Source: Tetrapyrgos nigripes (taxonomy: Eukaryota; Basidiomycota; Agaricomycetes; Agaricales; Campanellaceae). Taken from it: a stretch of DNA of 64,000 bases. Position 1 is the stretch's first letter. Each line of letters starts with the position of its first letter. The translations under genes and the position numbers were made by a program. The stretch is from NCBI GenBank assembly GCA_013368315.1, contig JAACJM010000107.1, forward strand, positions 62,001 to 126,000. The letters run 5' to 3'. Below, piece by piece: positions 11,710-21,984 of this stretch. The notes below the pieces were generated by a model. It was given only the letters and a program-made list of their open reading frames with translations. It searched no databases and was not told the origin of the DNA.

Positions 11710-11721
11710 GGTTATGGGCCC
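11710..11721 (+). other. copia primer-binding site, half initiator-tRNA type
   Basis: ggttatgggccc is complementary to the anticodon-loop region of initiator methionine tRNA (gggcccataacc, containing the CAT anticodon). This is the same unusual half-tRNA priming site known from Drosophila copia. A near-identical site follows the LTR of the copia remnant at 46786. Confidence 0.75.
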
Positions 11722-11802
11722 CGCCTAGCTTGCTATAACTTCGATAAACACTTGTTCTACTCTGCTTTACTCTCTACTCGTACTCTGTTCCTGGACTAGT
11801 AT

Positions 11803-13650
11803 ATGACTAGTCGACAAACTCGATCTCAAGGATCAGTCCCAGATATCCCACTTCCTACTACCAGTCGCCACTCTAGTGCACACCCCTCTGGTACCCAAAC
11901 TCCTACTCCGCCCGTATCATCTACTTCGCAAGCACAACCACCTGATCCTCTCATCCAAAACCCTCTTCCATTCGCACTTGATCCCATTATGTCTGATGCT
12001 GGCGAAAATACTAGGACTGATGTCCAGGATACTGTCCCTACTCCATCATCATCTCCTCCATCTACCCCTACTTCGTCGGTCACATTATCTATGCCCAAAA
12101 ATACAAACCCCAACTACGTGATGCCGCTCAGCGACATCAACAAAGCTTTTGATTCCTTGACAGTTCTTACTGGCAGTGAAAATTGGAAGATGTGGTACTT
12201 TCGCGTTAATAGCGCTTTACGGGTGATTCGTCACCAACACTTTAAAAGTTCCGGGTTACATCCTGGTAATACTGTCAAACTAGCCTGTTTTAATGCTATT
12301 ACAGGCAAGATTGATGATAAAATCATGATCCATTACATCGAAGAGTCGGATGCGATAGAGCTTATCAAGAAGCTCAAGCAACGTTTCGACCCTTCATCCA
12401 CAGTTCAAGAGTCTAACGAGCTGTGGAAACTCTTCAACTTATGTAAACCAGTCTGGGAGTTTGATAAGCTCCTTGATGAAGCTCAGGATCTGTGGGCTTC
12501 TATCAAGAAGAGAGACATAGATGTCTCGGATCAAGTCTTTTACTCAGCTCTAGTGGGGATTATTCCTCCACACTATCACTTTGTTCGCAGTTCTTACGAA
12601 GCAACTGTGGATGCAGCTGCAGCTACATGGGATGCCACTACTGCAGCTGAAGGGGAGAAACCCGTATACACAGCTGTCGACCTCATTGCGCGGCTAAAGA
12701 AGGAATTCACTAAACCTCCTGCTGATGCGAATATCATTGGTTCCAGATTTGTCTACAAAACTAAGTACGAACTTGGCAAACAGACCAAATTGAAATCTAG
12801 ACTAGTAGCACAAGGCTTTAGTCAACAAGAAGGCATTGATTACTACGCAAATGATATCTTTGCCCCTGTAGCACGCATGAGCAGTACACGTTTTATACTT
12901 GCTCTTGCAGCTTCATTAGACTATGAAACTACTCAGATTGATATTAAATCTGCCTATCTTTATGGAAACGTTACTGACGAGGAAACATTATACCTTCGTC
13001 CACCTCCAGGTAATTTACTACCTAACTTACCTGAAGGCTACGTACTTAAACTCAGAAAGACTCTATATGGGCTGAAACAAGCTGGTCGTCGATGGTATGA
13101 AAAATTATGCAATATTCTCATAAAGTTACTAGGACTTAAGAAGTCTACTTACGATAATGCGGTATTCTACCGATATCATGAGAATAAACTCATTTTAATA
13201 CTATCTTGTCATGTCGATGACATTACTTTATGTACTATCAACAAAGCTACTGCACAAGCTTTCGTTAATGCACTTAGTGGACACGTCCAAGTCACTGACG
13301 GTGGAGAAATCCACTGGATTCTCGGTATGGAAATTCAACGAAATAGGAATAATCATACTATTAAACTCCGTCAGAAACATTACATTGAGAATATTCTCAA
13401 ACGATACAATTTTGACCAATTACATGCACGCCGTACACCTATGCTACCTGGGCAAAATCTTAGCCCTAGACCTGGGAGTGAACCGCAACGGGACGCCGCT
13501 GCTATTAAACACTATATGTCACTAGTCGGTGGTTTACGATATGTCGCTGACTGCACTAGGCCAGACATTGCATATTGTACTGGTCAAGATACCTTAATGA
13601 TCCAGGTGAAGAGCATTACGCTGCAGCTAAACAATGCTATCTTTATCTAA
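11803..13650 (+). CDS. copia Gag-RT fusion ORF (protease and integrase deleted)
   Basis: This is an uninterrupted 615-codon frame. Residues 1-95 are a Ser/Pro/Thr-rich leader. Residues about 100-300 are a copia-type Gag (ENWKMWYFRVNSALRV ... AVDLIARLKKEF). The next residues, TKPPADANIIGSRFVYKTK, are already the start of reverse transcriptase. RT motifs follow: KSRLVAQGFSQQEGIDY, FAPVARMSSTRF, QIDIKSAYLYG, LRKTLYGLKQAGRRWYEKL, and the active site reading HVDD where YVDD is usual. The zinc knuckle, aspartic protease and integrase are missing, and the join is in frame. After RPDIAYCTGQ near 13590 a one-base shift moves the true RNase H to another frame, so the last 20 residues are not genuine. 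Confidence 0.85.
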   Translation: MTSRQTRSQGSVPDIPLPTTSRHSSAHPSGTQTPTPPVSSTSQAQPPDPLIQNPLPFALDPIMSDAGENTRTDVQDTVPTPSSSPPSTPTSSVTLSMPKNTNPNYVMPLSDINKAFDSLTVLTGSENWKMWYFRVNSALRVIRHQHFKSSGLHPGNTVKLACFNAITGKIDDKIMIHYIEESDAIELIKKLKQRFDPSSTVQESNELWKLFNLCKPVWEFDKLLDEAQDLWASIKKRDIDVSDQVFYSALVGIIPPHYHFVRSSYEATVDAAAATWDATTAAEGEKPVYTAVDLIARLKKEFTKPPADANIIGSRFVYKTKYELGKQTKLKSRLVAQGFSQQEGIDYYANDIFAPVARMSSTRFILALAASLDYETTQIDIKSAYLYGNVTDEETLYLRPPPGNLLPNLPEGYVLKLRKTLYGLKQAGRRWYEKLCNILIKLLGLKKSTYDNAVFYRYHENKLILILSCHVDDITLCTINKATAQAFVNALSGHVQVTDGGEIHWILGMEIQRNRNNHTIKLRQKHYIENILKRYNFDQLHARRTPMLPGQNLSPRPGSEPQRDAAAIKHYMSLVGGLRYVADCTRPDIAYCTGQDTLMIQVKSITLQLNNAIFI

Positions 13651-14450
13651 AAGGAACTTGCGATTACTGGCTCAACCTAGGGAGCCCTACTATTACTTCT
13701 ACTTACACTGGGTGCAAACACTTGTAATTCCTTGGATATACAGAGGAATTACATAAGACTTACACTGGTACACTCAATATGTAAGTCCACTTGACTTACT
13801 GAAGTATTACCAGAGACTAAGAAAAATAGAACAATTATATATGACTATTGTAAGGCATGAAGTCTCACAGTGGTCCTTGGTAATACTTCAGTAAGTCAAT
13901 TGGACTTACATATTGAGTGTACTAGTGTAAGTCTTGTGTAATTCCTCTGTATATCCAAGGAATTACAAGTGTTTGCACACAGTGTTATGGATTTGCCGAC
14001 TCTGATGGTATGTCCACGTATGGCAATAAACCAATCATGGGCTATGCATTCAAATTTGCTGAATCACTTATTTCTTGGTCAAGTAAGCGAGGCACACTGG
14101 TAACTTTATCAGTTACTGAGGCTGAACTATGCGCACTTGCACATGCCTCACAAGAAGCTATTTATTTGAAAGGTTTTATAGAAGAAATTCTAAATGCCGA
14201 ACAGGAGCCAGTACTTATCAACTCAGATAGTGCATCTACTTTGGCAATTATACGTGCTCCTGAAGAACAACATACTCAGAGAACTAAGCATTTCAATATC
14301 CGTAAAAACTTCCTTACTGATCGGATACATCAACGATACATACGAGTTAAACATGTGTCAACTAATGATCAACTTGCAGATATACTTACGAAAGCTCTCT
14401 CTGCTGATAAGATCAAGTGTTTCTCCCGATTACTAGGGATATCCACTTGA
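13590..14450 (+). pseudogene. copia RNase H, split by a frameshift and a MITE
   Basis: After the shift near 13590 the frame reads YLNDPGEEHYAAAKQCYLYL, typical of the copia RT/RNase H connection. The 279-base MITE follows. Beyond it come GFADSDG, SESLISWSSKRGT-like residues and SVTEAELCALAHASQEAIYL, then the usual C-terminal region ending at TGA 14448. Removing the MITE with one TTA copy joins the two sides in frame, which supports the boundaries. Confidence 0.85.
13706..13984. mobile_element. fold-back MITE with 106-base inverted arms
   Basis: The arms 13706-13811 and 13879-13984 are inverted copies differing at about four positions, around a 67-base AT-rich centre. The ends are cactgggtgc and gcacacagtg, flanked by TTA on both sides (13703-13705 and 13985-13987). 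The TA/TTA duplication fits a Tc1/mariner or PIF/Harbinger-type non-autonomous element. It has no coding capacity. Confidence 0.9.
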
Positions 14451-14457
14451 AGGGGAG

Positions 14458-14691
14458 TGTTGGAATTAAATGATAACGATCAAGTTACTAAGTTACTATG
14501 CATACGGCATCAATCAGGTACTGTGGACATACGGTCAAATGATCATACGGATATACTTAGACTATTTATATTATTATACTACTCTGATTAATGATATATA
14601 CTTGAGAGTTAAGCGAGATACGTTCGCACGCTCTTACCCCCACTTTGTGACTCTCGCTAAGATTATTCGCTAAGATAACCTAAGTCTAATA
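14458..14691 (+). repeat. copia 3' LTR
   Basis: 234 bases, preceded by the purine tract aggggag and followed by target duplication gtgca. Confidence 0.9.
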
Positions 14692-15000
14692 GTGCAGATT
14701 TCAGAAGTCATTGCTAGGTAAGTGGAACCCATTTGCACCGACAACCAAAGTGTGAAGGTTGTGAAATTTGCAACTCTTGAGACCTTGATGGTGAACTACA
14801 TGCCATGCATCATGCACTTCCTGGTTTGGATTGCCTATCCAGCACTTACCACAAGCTTGAGAACAAGTGCATGCATAATCTTCATTGAAACGACCATGAA
14901 TAGAGTACTAGTGTAAAGGTCGGAAAATCCCAGGTCCCATATACATGTTCAGCATGGTAGAATTAGTTTGTTGGTTAAAGGCAATGCATGCCAAGGGCGC
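14692..15000 (-). pseudogene. LRR-5 remnant, middle and upstream part
   Basis: From 14697 the sequence follows LRR-3 near 39512-39580 (caggtaaatggaaccat region, accaatgtgtgaaggttgt). Near 14932-14990 it follows the promoter side of LRR-3 at 40268-40330 (catatacatgttcagca). The F-box part between is deleted. Confidence 0.55.
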
Positions 15001-15066
15001 CATTGTGTGTGAAGATGAGGACGCGCAAAGGACACGAGTGAAAAAGAGCATGTCTGATGAAGACTG

Positions 15067-15290
15067 GGAAATACAGATGTGAGGTGAGGCTGAAAGCTGA
15101 AAGCCTTGTCAATGGTAACTTTGAGGAATTCCAAAGTGACAGGATTCATGGTTCCAATGGTTGCTGGGCCTTTGAGTGTGAATTTTGGGTGACATGACAG
15201 AACATCCCCTGTTTCAATGTATGAGGAAGAGGGCGGCGTGATGACATCATCAGAAACTGCATACTGTTCCTGCTCTGACTATGATGATGT
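15067..15290. repeat. repeat shared with 26150-26400
   Basis: Both stretches contain tttgaggaattccaa, ggttgctgggcctttgag and a run ending in ggcgtgatgacatcatcagaaac or close variants. On the minus strand both can read PVTLEFLK-like residues. I do not recognise a gene. Confidence 0.5.
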
Positions 15291-15394
15291 CCGTACTCTA
15301 CCAACCTCTACCGACTACTAGGTAACCAAAACCGTAAACTCAATAGTCCCAATCAAATACCTCCCTCAACCTCCCTTCAATCCAAAAATCAAAC

Positions 15395-17055
15395 TTGATG
15401 CCTCTGCTCCTTCAGAAAAGAAACCCCCGAGTTGGATTATTTCAATGTAGCGTATGAGGGGTTTGTTGAGGTAAGTTGTTTGTGTCCCGCTATTCTCTTC
15501 TCGTGTTTAATCAGTTTATGCTTACGATGTTATTAACAACAACGAATTAGATTTTGGAAACTTTTAGGCTACATCCCACTTTACATCCAACACAGGCCTA
15601 GTGATTTAACAGGGGAACTTACCTGTGTGATGGTGAGAGGTTTAAGCATGACAGACGGAGAGTTTGGGGTTAGTGACTGTTTCTTTAATTTTATTTGTCT
15701 TTGCCTTGGTGTCTCAGTATTTCTACCTTTCTCGTCTTTGTCTTTTGTCTAGTTTACCTTTCAAACAACGTTGTGCTAACCGCATGAAACAAAACAGACT
15801 TCCGCATCTGCCTCCTCTCCTTCCCAAGATTCAGAGAATTTGGGAGCGTACTGGGATTGAGTATCCTCGAAGCAATTAATGGTCATAGGGTTATTAGGAA
15901 GGTGGATGAGAAGGGGTAAGGGTACGTGTGTCTTTGCGTCTTGCATCTTTATTGCTATCCTTACTTACCATCTTGTGGGTTCATTTTTTCATTCACTCAT
16001 CCTGCGTACCCCAAACCAGCTCTACCACCCACCTTTCTCTCAACCCTCAGGCTCCTAATCCATTTGATCTCAAATGACTCAAGTCCTATGTAAAAAGAAG
16101 ATGGTGGCAAAGTGGACACTGGGAAAAACGTCAACTTGAGTGCAGTCCAGAGTGCTATACTGTTAGGGATGGGTCTGCAGAGGAAGAACATGGAGGAGCA
16201 GGAGGTAAGTAAGAGCTGTCATCAGTCATTCTTATCCGTATCATATGAAGTGGTTCTGACTCAAATGTTTCTTCGTTTCACTTTTTTGATGTCATTTTTG
16301 CTTTCTTTCTACCCATACAGATTGAACTCTCACTCCCCGTCAACCAAATCCTGGCCCTCTTCATCAAAATCATATGGAAGATTAGTAAGAGGTTGCTAGA
16401 CATTCAGAAGGAGGGGATCGCTGGCTCTGGGTGTGGGAGGATTGCAGACACTGAAGACAGCCAGTGCTGACAACGAAGATGATGCTGGCGAGGACGAAGG
16501 CGAGGGGGAAGATACTGAAGATCCCAAAAATCCTGCAGGTGGTATAGGTAATGGGAGTAGAGGCACAAAAACCAAACCAACATTGACAACATGACACCCC
16601 CTCCCAACTCATATCGAAGACGAATTAGAAGCTGCAGGAGAGGAAGATAAAGAAGCGATGAAGAGAGGAGAAAGATAGAGATAGATGATCAATGCATTGG
16701 ATTTGAGAAAGTGAGTGAGTCTTTTTGCAGAGTTTTTGTTTTTGTTTTTGTTTCTTCTTTCTTTTGTTAAATCTTTCTTTGGTTTTCGAGTGTTTTGTTT
16801 GAGTGAAGTGGCTCACATTTCTTCACTCATCATTACCCAGATATGCCATAGACGACACCGCTATGGACTGGAGTGCAGCCGAGTCGCAAGTTGCGTGTAT
16901 TGCTCAGGGTGGTGCTGAAGGTGGTGGTCTTGGGGGGAGTCCAGACAGTGATTAGCGTTAAGAATGAGGAGGAGGTAGTCAGAAACCGACGAGGTGTGGT
17001 AAGAAGGTTAAGCAGTGAGGTACAGTGGTGCAGTAGTTTTGGAGGCGTACCATGA
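15395..17055 (+). pseudogene. RNA cytidine acetyltransferase (NAT10/Kre33) C-terminal relic
   Basis: Fragments in order match the C-terminal third of the nucleolar rRNA acetyltransferase. They are ELDYFNVAYEGFVE (about 15430); FWKLLGYIPLYIQHRPSDLT and GELTCVMVRGL (about 15553); DFRICLLSFPRFREFGSVLG (about 15800); FDLK-stop-LKSY (about 16055); VNLSAVQSAILLGMGLQRKN (about 16130); IELSLPVNQILALFIKII (about 16320); an acidic stretch; EDELEAAGEEDKEAMKR (about 16620); YAIDDTAMDWSAAESQV (about 16845); and a basic tail. Intron-like gt...ag gaps remain between pieces, so it is a DNA-level copy, not a processed one. Stops and shifts are many, one being TGA where CGA is expected. The N-terminal helicase and acetyltransferase regions are absent. 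The working gene should be elsewhere in the genome. Confidence 0.8.
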
Positions 17056-17099
17056 TGGGGCATGGTATAAAGAGCATGAGGGGGTGCCAGTGTATAAAA

Positions 17100-17690
17100 A
17101 AGAATTGTAATCATAGCTAAGTAATGGGAATAGACATGTGACACTATCCTCATACTTGTATCGACAGCCATATGCATTGGTTCACATTTGATATCTTTGG
17201 GGTTGCTTCTTGACTCACAGTATCTGAAGACTGACTTGAGCTAAGTATACTCTCAGCCTTATTACTCTGACAGAAACAAACCAGGAAGCGAAACACGTAA
17301 GCTCAGGCTGTTTCACAATTCCCAACTCAGATCCCCCCTACCCAACATTCATATCATACAAAGGTAGGGGTCTGTCTGGCTACGAGAGACTAGATACAGC
17401 TCGAATATCTCTGTAACGTTTCTTTCTGATCTACTGCAGCTGACACTGTGTTCTATGCAAGTTCTATGAAGTTTGTATGAAGTAGAAAAAGATTTATGCA
17501 TTACAGAGGATACAAGTTTCCTGGTTGTGGTGAATAATTACAATGTCCTGGAACGATTCTGTTGGCCCTGAAGTGCTGCGATTTCATATGTAAATAAGAC
17601 TTGGGAAGGCCGAATCTTTCATATAGCCTTATCTACACCTCGATCGTCTCCTGGTTCTTGTCTGCCTGGACTCATCAACACCTCTCTCTT
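17100..17690. other. intergenic stretch without a recognised gene
   Basis: I see no supported coding sequence. A segment near 17548-17632 (ctggaacgattctgttggcc) resembles 20957-21043, so an old shared repeat is present. Confidence 0.5.
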
Positions 17691-17699
17691 CATACTGTG

Positions 17700-20600
17700 G
17701 GGATCCATCTTGCATCCTACAGGTCCTATAATGGTGTGTGGACACGTAGATGCACAGTCTGTAGGCTCCAGATCCTTGAGGGTGTCTCGGACAGCACATC
17801 AGCAAATCCGCAATTCCGTGATTGGCATCCTGGCACGCGAAAAATGCTGGATCATACCAAATTTTGGCTGTATGATCGCGTATCCATATGACCCCGAGTG
17901 CATCCTCAGGATACACGATCATACCAGGTATGCCCCCCAATCCTACAGGAAGATACAAGCAAAGATGCTCCTTCCTACACAGTCCTGCAACCTCCCTCAC
18001 CTCCAGAATGCCAGATTATGCAACTGGATACCCCATATTGCAGTACTCGGATGATTCCTAGACAGGCTACGCAGCAGTAGGAAGCAGAAAAATGTATGTA
18101 TTTTGCAATGGTACGTAGTACATGGTCATACATATAGGTACATATGCTACAATACATCACCCATGCTCCATCGCACTCACCTCCTCACACTACCCACTCC
18201 GAGCATAATCCTCTCAATGGAACATACAACAACACCGCTACAACTTCACAGCTCGGGCATAGGTGCTAATGAAAAAAACAGTCAGAAAATAGGAAACATT
18301 GAGAAGATTAGCACATACCTTGAGAGTGCAGTGAATAGGATGGTGACCTGCGCACTGGTAAAAGAATACAGTCAGAAGATAGTGGCTTTCAAGCATGTCA
18401 GTACTCACCTCTGAGAACAGGAAACAGCAGAGCAAGGATCTGGAAGCATGAGGACCTGGACAACTATGTCAGTCAAATGTCAGTCCATGATATACGAGAG
18501 TATAACAAGAGACTTACTCAGTTGCCAACCGTACCAAATGCCCTGGACAAGAGCACGTATTAGCAGGGCCTGGAAATAATGGAGGTGAACAGACACACCT
18601 AAGGCATGGGAGTACATGGTGAAAAGGAACTGGAGCTACAAATGGGCAGAAGAAGAGGCGAATTAGAGGGAGATGATGGGGAAAGGAAGAAAGAAATAAC
18701 CAAGTCGCATCTAAAATTCCTGGTTGATCAAAACATTTTCAACTCCGCCCGAATTGAGTCTTGTGACCGTAAATGTCTTAGCAACGGGCAGCGTTGCTTT
18801 GGTCCTGGGCACTCCAACCTGCCAACGTAAAGTCAACACATCGGCAACTGCTTCGCCCTCTCCTGCCCCCCTGCCAGCCCCTCCCCTCTATTGACCCTCC
18901 ATTGCTGTTTTATTCACCAGGAGTGCCCTCTAGATCATTTGCATGTACAGAGTCTGAGTCTTTTCTTGTAAACAGATAGTATGTAAATGCTGATAGTATC
19001 ACCAGAGAGTAGTACATAGTCTTTTATTACAATGGAGGAGAAACATTCTTCTATGTACTTACAGTAAAGTGATAGAAATGGACCTGTTCCAATTTCCAAA
19101 GATGCAGAAAATACCAAATATGATTGGTGTATCCATGGATGCCAAGCGTATATTCAGGGAAACACCTGGTAGCGCATCATTTGGTATGATCGGGCATTCG
19201 GAGGATGCAAAGATAGGCGAAGATGCCAAATATGCCGATCACACTTTTGTGGATTTGCTGATGCATTCCTCATTTCCTGGCAATATTCTGAGCATGTCTG
19301 CTCAATGTAGCAGCAGTCGTACCAAGGTCGAGAGGTTTGAGTTTGGTAATGAGTGGGCACAATTCATGATGTCATCCTGTTAATGACTGTTAGTCAGAAG
19401 AACAAAAATGAACATTAAAGAGACGTACAATCATATCGACAATTCCTTCCTTTCCGTTGAAACACACAGACAAAGTCTCCAAATTGCTACACCTGGAAAA
19501 CATGTCTACACTGTGCGGTCCTAAGCACCATCTTCCTTTGTAGTCAGGGGATATCTTCAATTCGCGTATAGAGACTGAGCAACCTCGGGGAGAACACTGC
19601 CAAAGAACAAGTCGGCAAGTTTGTTGGACATCTCATCCATAGCCTTCCTAGCAGCACCGGAGAGATGTAGGACCTTCAGTCTCGAGTGGCAGTGTGAAAT
19701 ATAGTCTAAAAGTGTGCGGTCGATGTCGCAATCCACCTTGAGAACATCCAGAGAGACGCTTGCCATCTGCAGTACGTTCCAAAAGTTTCCTACTTCGGTC
19801 TTCCCACTGTGAATGCCCACCTCAAGACTGGACAGACATTGCAGATGCGGTATCATCACTGCCGGGACATCCATTGCTAGATCCTTTACTACGAGTTTCT
19901 TGATGTTTAAGACGGAAGCTCCCTTGGTGTCTAGGATGCCCCTGAACACATCACTAAATGAAAACGACGTCGACCAGGTAAAGGGCGCCCGAACATGAAG
20001 AGTTTGGAGATTGGGACTGTTTAGAAGTGCAGTGGAAAGAGGTCCTAGGATAGTCTGACTGAAGCAGACTCAGGTAGCCATGTCCCATCAATAGCCAAGG
20101 TACGAAGGTTACGCAAGCAGTTGAGATGAATAGAAGGGGGATCAACGCCTCCGGCAATGAACTCTCCAGCTAGGAAGAATTCGGACAACAATGGTAGCTT
20201 TGAAACGATCTCGGGCACTTGAGCATACATCCAGCTTGGATCATTCTTCGATATTTCCCAGCTACGAAAAGATTGGGCGTCATGAGCACGGAAGCGACAA
20301 GTCAACGATGGAATACTTACCGGTATGTTACAAGATTGACAAGACTAGATAGCGCAGAAGTGAAAACGCCTTGCTATTCATCAAGTGCTTCCTGGCTCGC
20401 ATTATCATGGCCCGTGGTAGACGGCCTCTCCTGCACTCTCAACATCCTAACATACGTCGACAAAGTCCTCTCATTCATCACAACACCATCTTCGGAAGGG
20501 AAAAGAGCAAGTGCCTTGCAGAACGGGATGCTGACCGTTTCGAGGACCGAACTGTGAGTGCTGATGTTGATTTTCAAGAAGAGGATAGGTTCGATGATGA

Positions 20601-20760
20601 TATTGAGGCGTATGCAAGTGCTCCTTAAATATTTCCTGTGCAAGCCCTTCTATGTATATGGAAAATAGACAAGACGGCTGGATTGAAAGCTAGACAGATG
20701 CACCTCAAGCTCGAAAACAATTGCTTGCAAGATCTCCGTTGGAAGATCTGAGAAGGACAT
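17700..20760 (-). pseudogene. F-box/LRR-type protein gene LRR-1 (decayed, carries a transposon)
   Basis: The start codon at 20760 opens MSFSDLPTEILQAIVFELE, an F-box-like motif. An intron beginning gtgcat follows, then KGLHRKYLRSTCIRLN, as in LRR-3. Leucine-rich segments follow: VSKLPLLSEFFLAGEF, NLRTLAIDGTWL, HLQCLSSLEVG, DYISHCHSRLKVLHLSG. A TAG near 20375 and another stop after ASVRLS break it, and the last exon is interrupted by the 1467-base element at 17797. The gene faces DUF6535 copy B across 1.3 kb. F-box proteins usually recruit substrates to SCF ubiquitin ligases; that role is inferred for the ancestor only. Confidence 0.75.
17797..19263. mobile_element. unclassified TIR DNA element, copy 1
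   Basis: It begins catcagcaaatcc and ends with the reverse complement ggatttgctgatg. Imperfect inverted similarity extends to about 32 bases, and there are more inverted motifs (ggatcatacc / ggtatgatc) inside. The flanks are ca on both sides (17795-17796, 19264-19265). Comparison with the uninterrupted LRR-2 sequence near 26690 confirms a clean 2-base duplication. A second copy lies at 44896-46341. I see no transposase-like protein inside, so it is probably non-autonomous. Confidence 0.85.
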
Positions 20761-20956
20761 TAGGAAGTAGACACTCTGAACACTAGATCTGGGTATGAAT
20801 TGGGTATGGATACGTCCAGCAGTGGTATAGATCACCATAGAAACTGTTTGACAGAGGCATCAGTTAGAAGTCACGGTCGTATGGTCACGGTCAAAAGAAG
20901 CTTTAGGTCTCTCCTCAACCTATAGCCTATAGTTAGCTTCTAGCTATAAGAACGTG

Positions 20957-21045
20957 TTGGAACGACTTTGTTGGCTCTGAAGCGCTGCGATTTCCTATGT
21001 GAATAAGATTCGAGGAGGCCGATCGTATAGCCTTATCTGTGCCAA
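20957..21045. repeat. short repeat related to 17548-17632
   Basis: Both copies share tggaacga, gttggc, ctgaag, gctgcgatttc and atagccttatct in the same order. It begins tgttggaac, resembling a copia LTR start, so it may be a truncated LTR. Confidence 0.4.
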
Positions 21046-21059
21046 GTCATTTGTACAGC

Positions 21060-21890
21060 CATGGCTCCATCTCTATCGCCTTCTCTAGCCAGCCTTAAAG
21101 CTTAACCGGCCAGCAGTCGGACTGTTCTTCGATGGCATAAAAACGATCATTATATTCTGATACAATGCTGACGGTAAAGGCAGTGTTGTGGTTAAGGCCT
21201 TAATTAAGACCACTCAGACAAGTTAGGGCTTAAATAGTTAATAATGGTTCTTAATTAAGTGCAAGTTAAGGGCAAGTTAAGGGTGGACTAACAAAAAATT
21301 GTTTACACTTCTTCACTATCAAAGCTTTTTCCTGGTACTCCAAAGCTATGTGATCTTCTATCCTCTCATCTGACCATGTGTGCACCTGTAATAAGACATG
21401 GTATTATTTTGAAGCCCAGACTCCCCAAATGCAGGGTCGCAGTCAAATAACTAAGTCCTAATTAAGCCTTAAGATGAAAATCTGATGATTTTAGGGCTTA
21501 AATTGTTAATTATTTAAGGCCTTAAGTTAATTAAGGCTTAAGGCTTAACCACAACACTGGGTAAAGGAGTATTTAGCCGAGCTATCCGTGAAATCAACCA
21601 CCCGGCGGCTTGGCTAAATACCCCTTGGTTCTGAACGAGAAGGGAGGCTGGGCATCGGTGCTTTGCCATTTGGACAAGAGAACTAAATTCCCTGGACACC
21701 AAGGCGCGCCTTCCCATGATCCACTGTGACACCGACAGAAACATATCCACTGCAAGTCGCAATGTCTCTCAAAACTTTTCGTGAACGATTGCCGACATGA
21801 CTACTGCTTTAGTTGCTCCAAAACAACACCTCTTTCGTGGTTCCGGGTCCTCGACTCCTCACCTTGTTATATGGCCTTCCGGGTTTCCAT
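21060..21890 (-). pseudogene. HXXXD acyltransferase relic, C-terminal part
   Basis: Two blocks, 21130-21180 and 21568-21770, follow the last exon of the acyltransferase gene at 35830-36080 (tattatattc.gacacaat, gacggtaa, gagaagggaggctggg, aagagaactaaa, caccaaggcgc). The hAT-like MITE at 21181-21559 separates them. No open frame of useful length remains. Confidence 0.65.
21181..21559. mobile_element. hAT-like MITE
   Basis: The ends cagtgttgtggttaag and its reverse complement lie just inside an exact 8-base duplication ggtaaagg (21173-21180 and 21560-21567). The interior is rich in ttaag motifs. The 8-base duplication is characteristic of hAT elements. The insertion lies in the acyltransferase relic. 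Confidence 0.88.
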
Positions 21891-21984
21891 GGTTATCTCA
21901 CACGAAATGAATTGCCCCATATACTCAACAGCCAAGAGGGTCCGATCCTCATAAGCGTCGGCTAGGGGGGTCTAGTATATGTCT

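Larger units (their letters stand above)
11476..14691 (+). mobile_element. Ty1/copia LTR retrotransposon, internal-deletion derivative
   Basis: It has two 234-base LTRs starting tgttggaatt and ending ctaata, with target duplication gtgca at 11471-11475 and 14692-14696. A primer-binding site and a polypurine tract (aggggag, 14451-14457) are in place. The total is only 3.2 kb against about 5 kb for the family. The reason is that Gag runs directly into reverse transcriptase with no zinc knuckle, protease or integrase. A fold-back MITE interrupts RNase H. LTRs differ at four sites, all CpG versus TpG/CpA. It must rely on other elements for integration. Confidence 0.92.

Noticed and set aside
14470..14673. 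67-codon frame within the copia LTRs (also at 11488-11691)
   Set aside because: It lies wholly in the LTR and simply repeats with it; no family is recognised.
17710..18414. several plus-strand frames repeated at 44872-45513
   Set aside because: They are shared only because the TIR element is present twice. They show no transposase-like motif and no codon bias I could judge.
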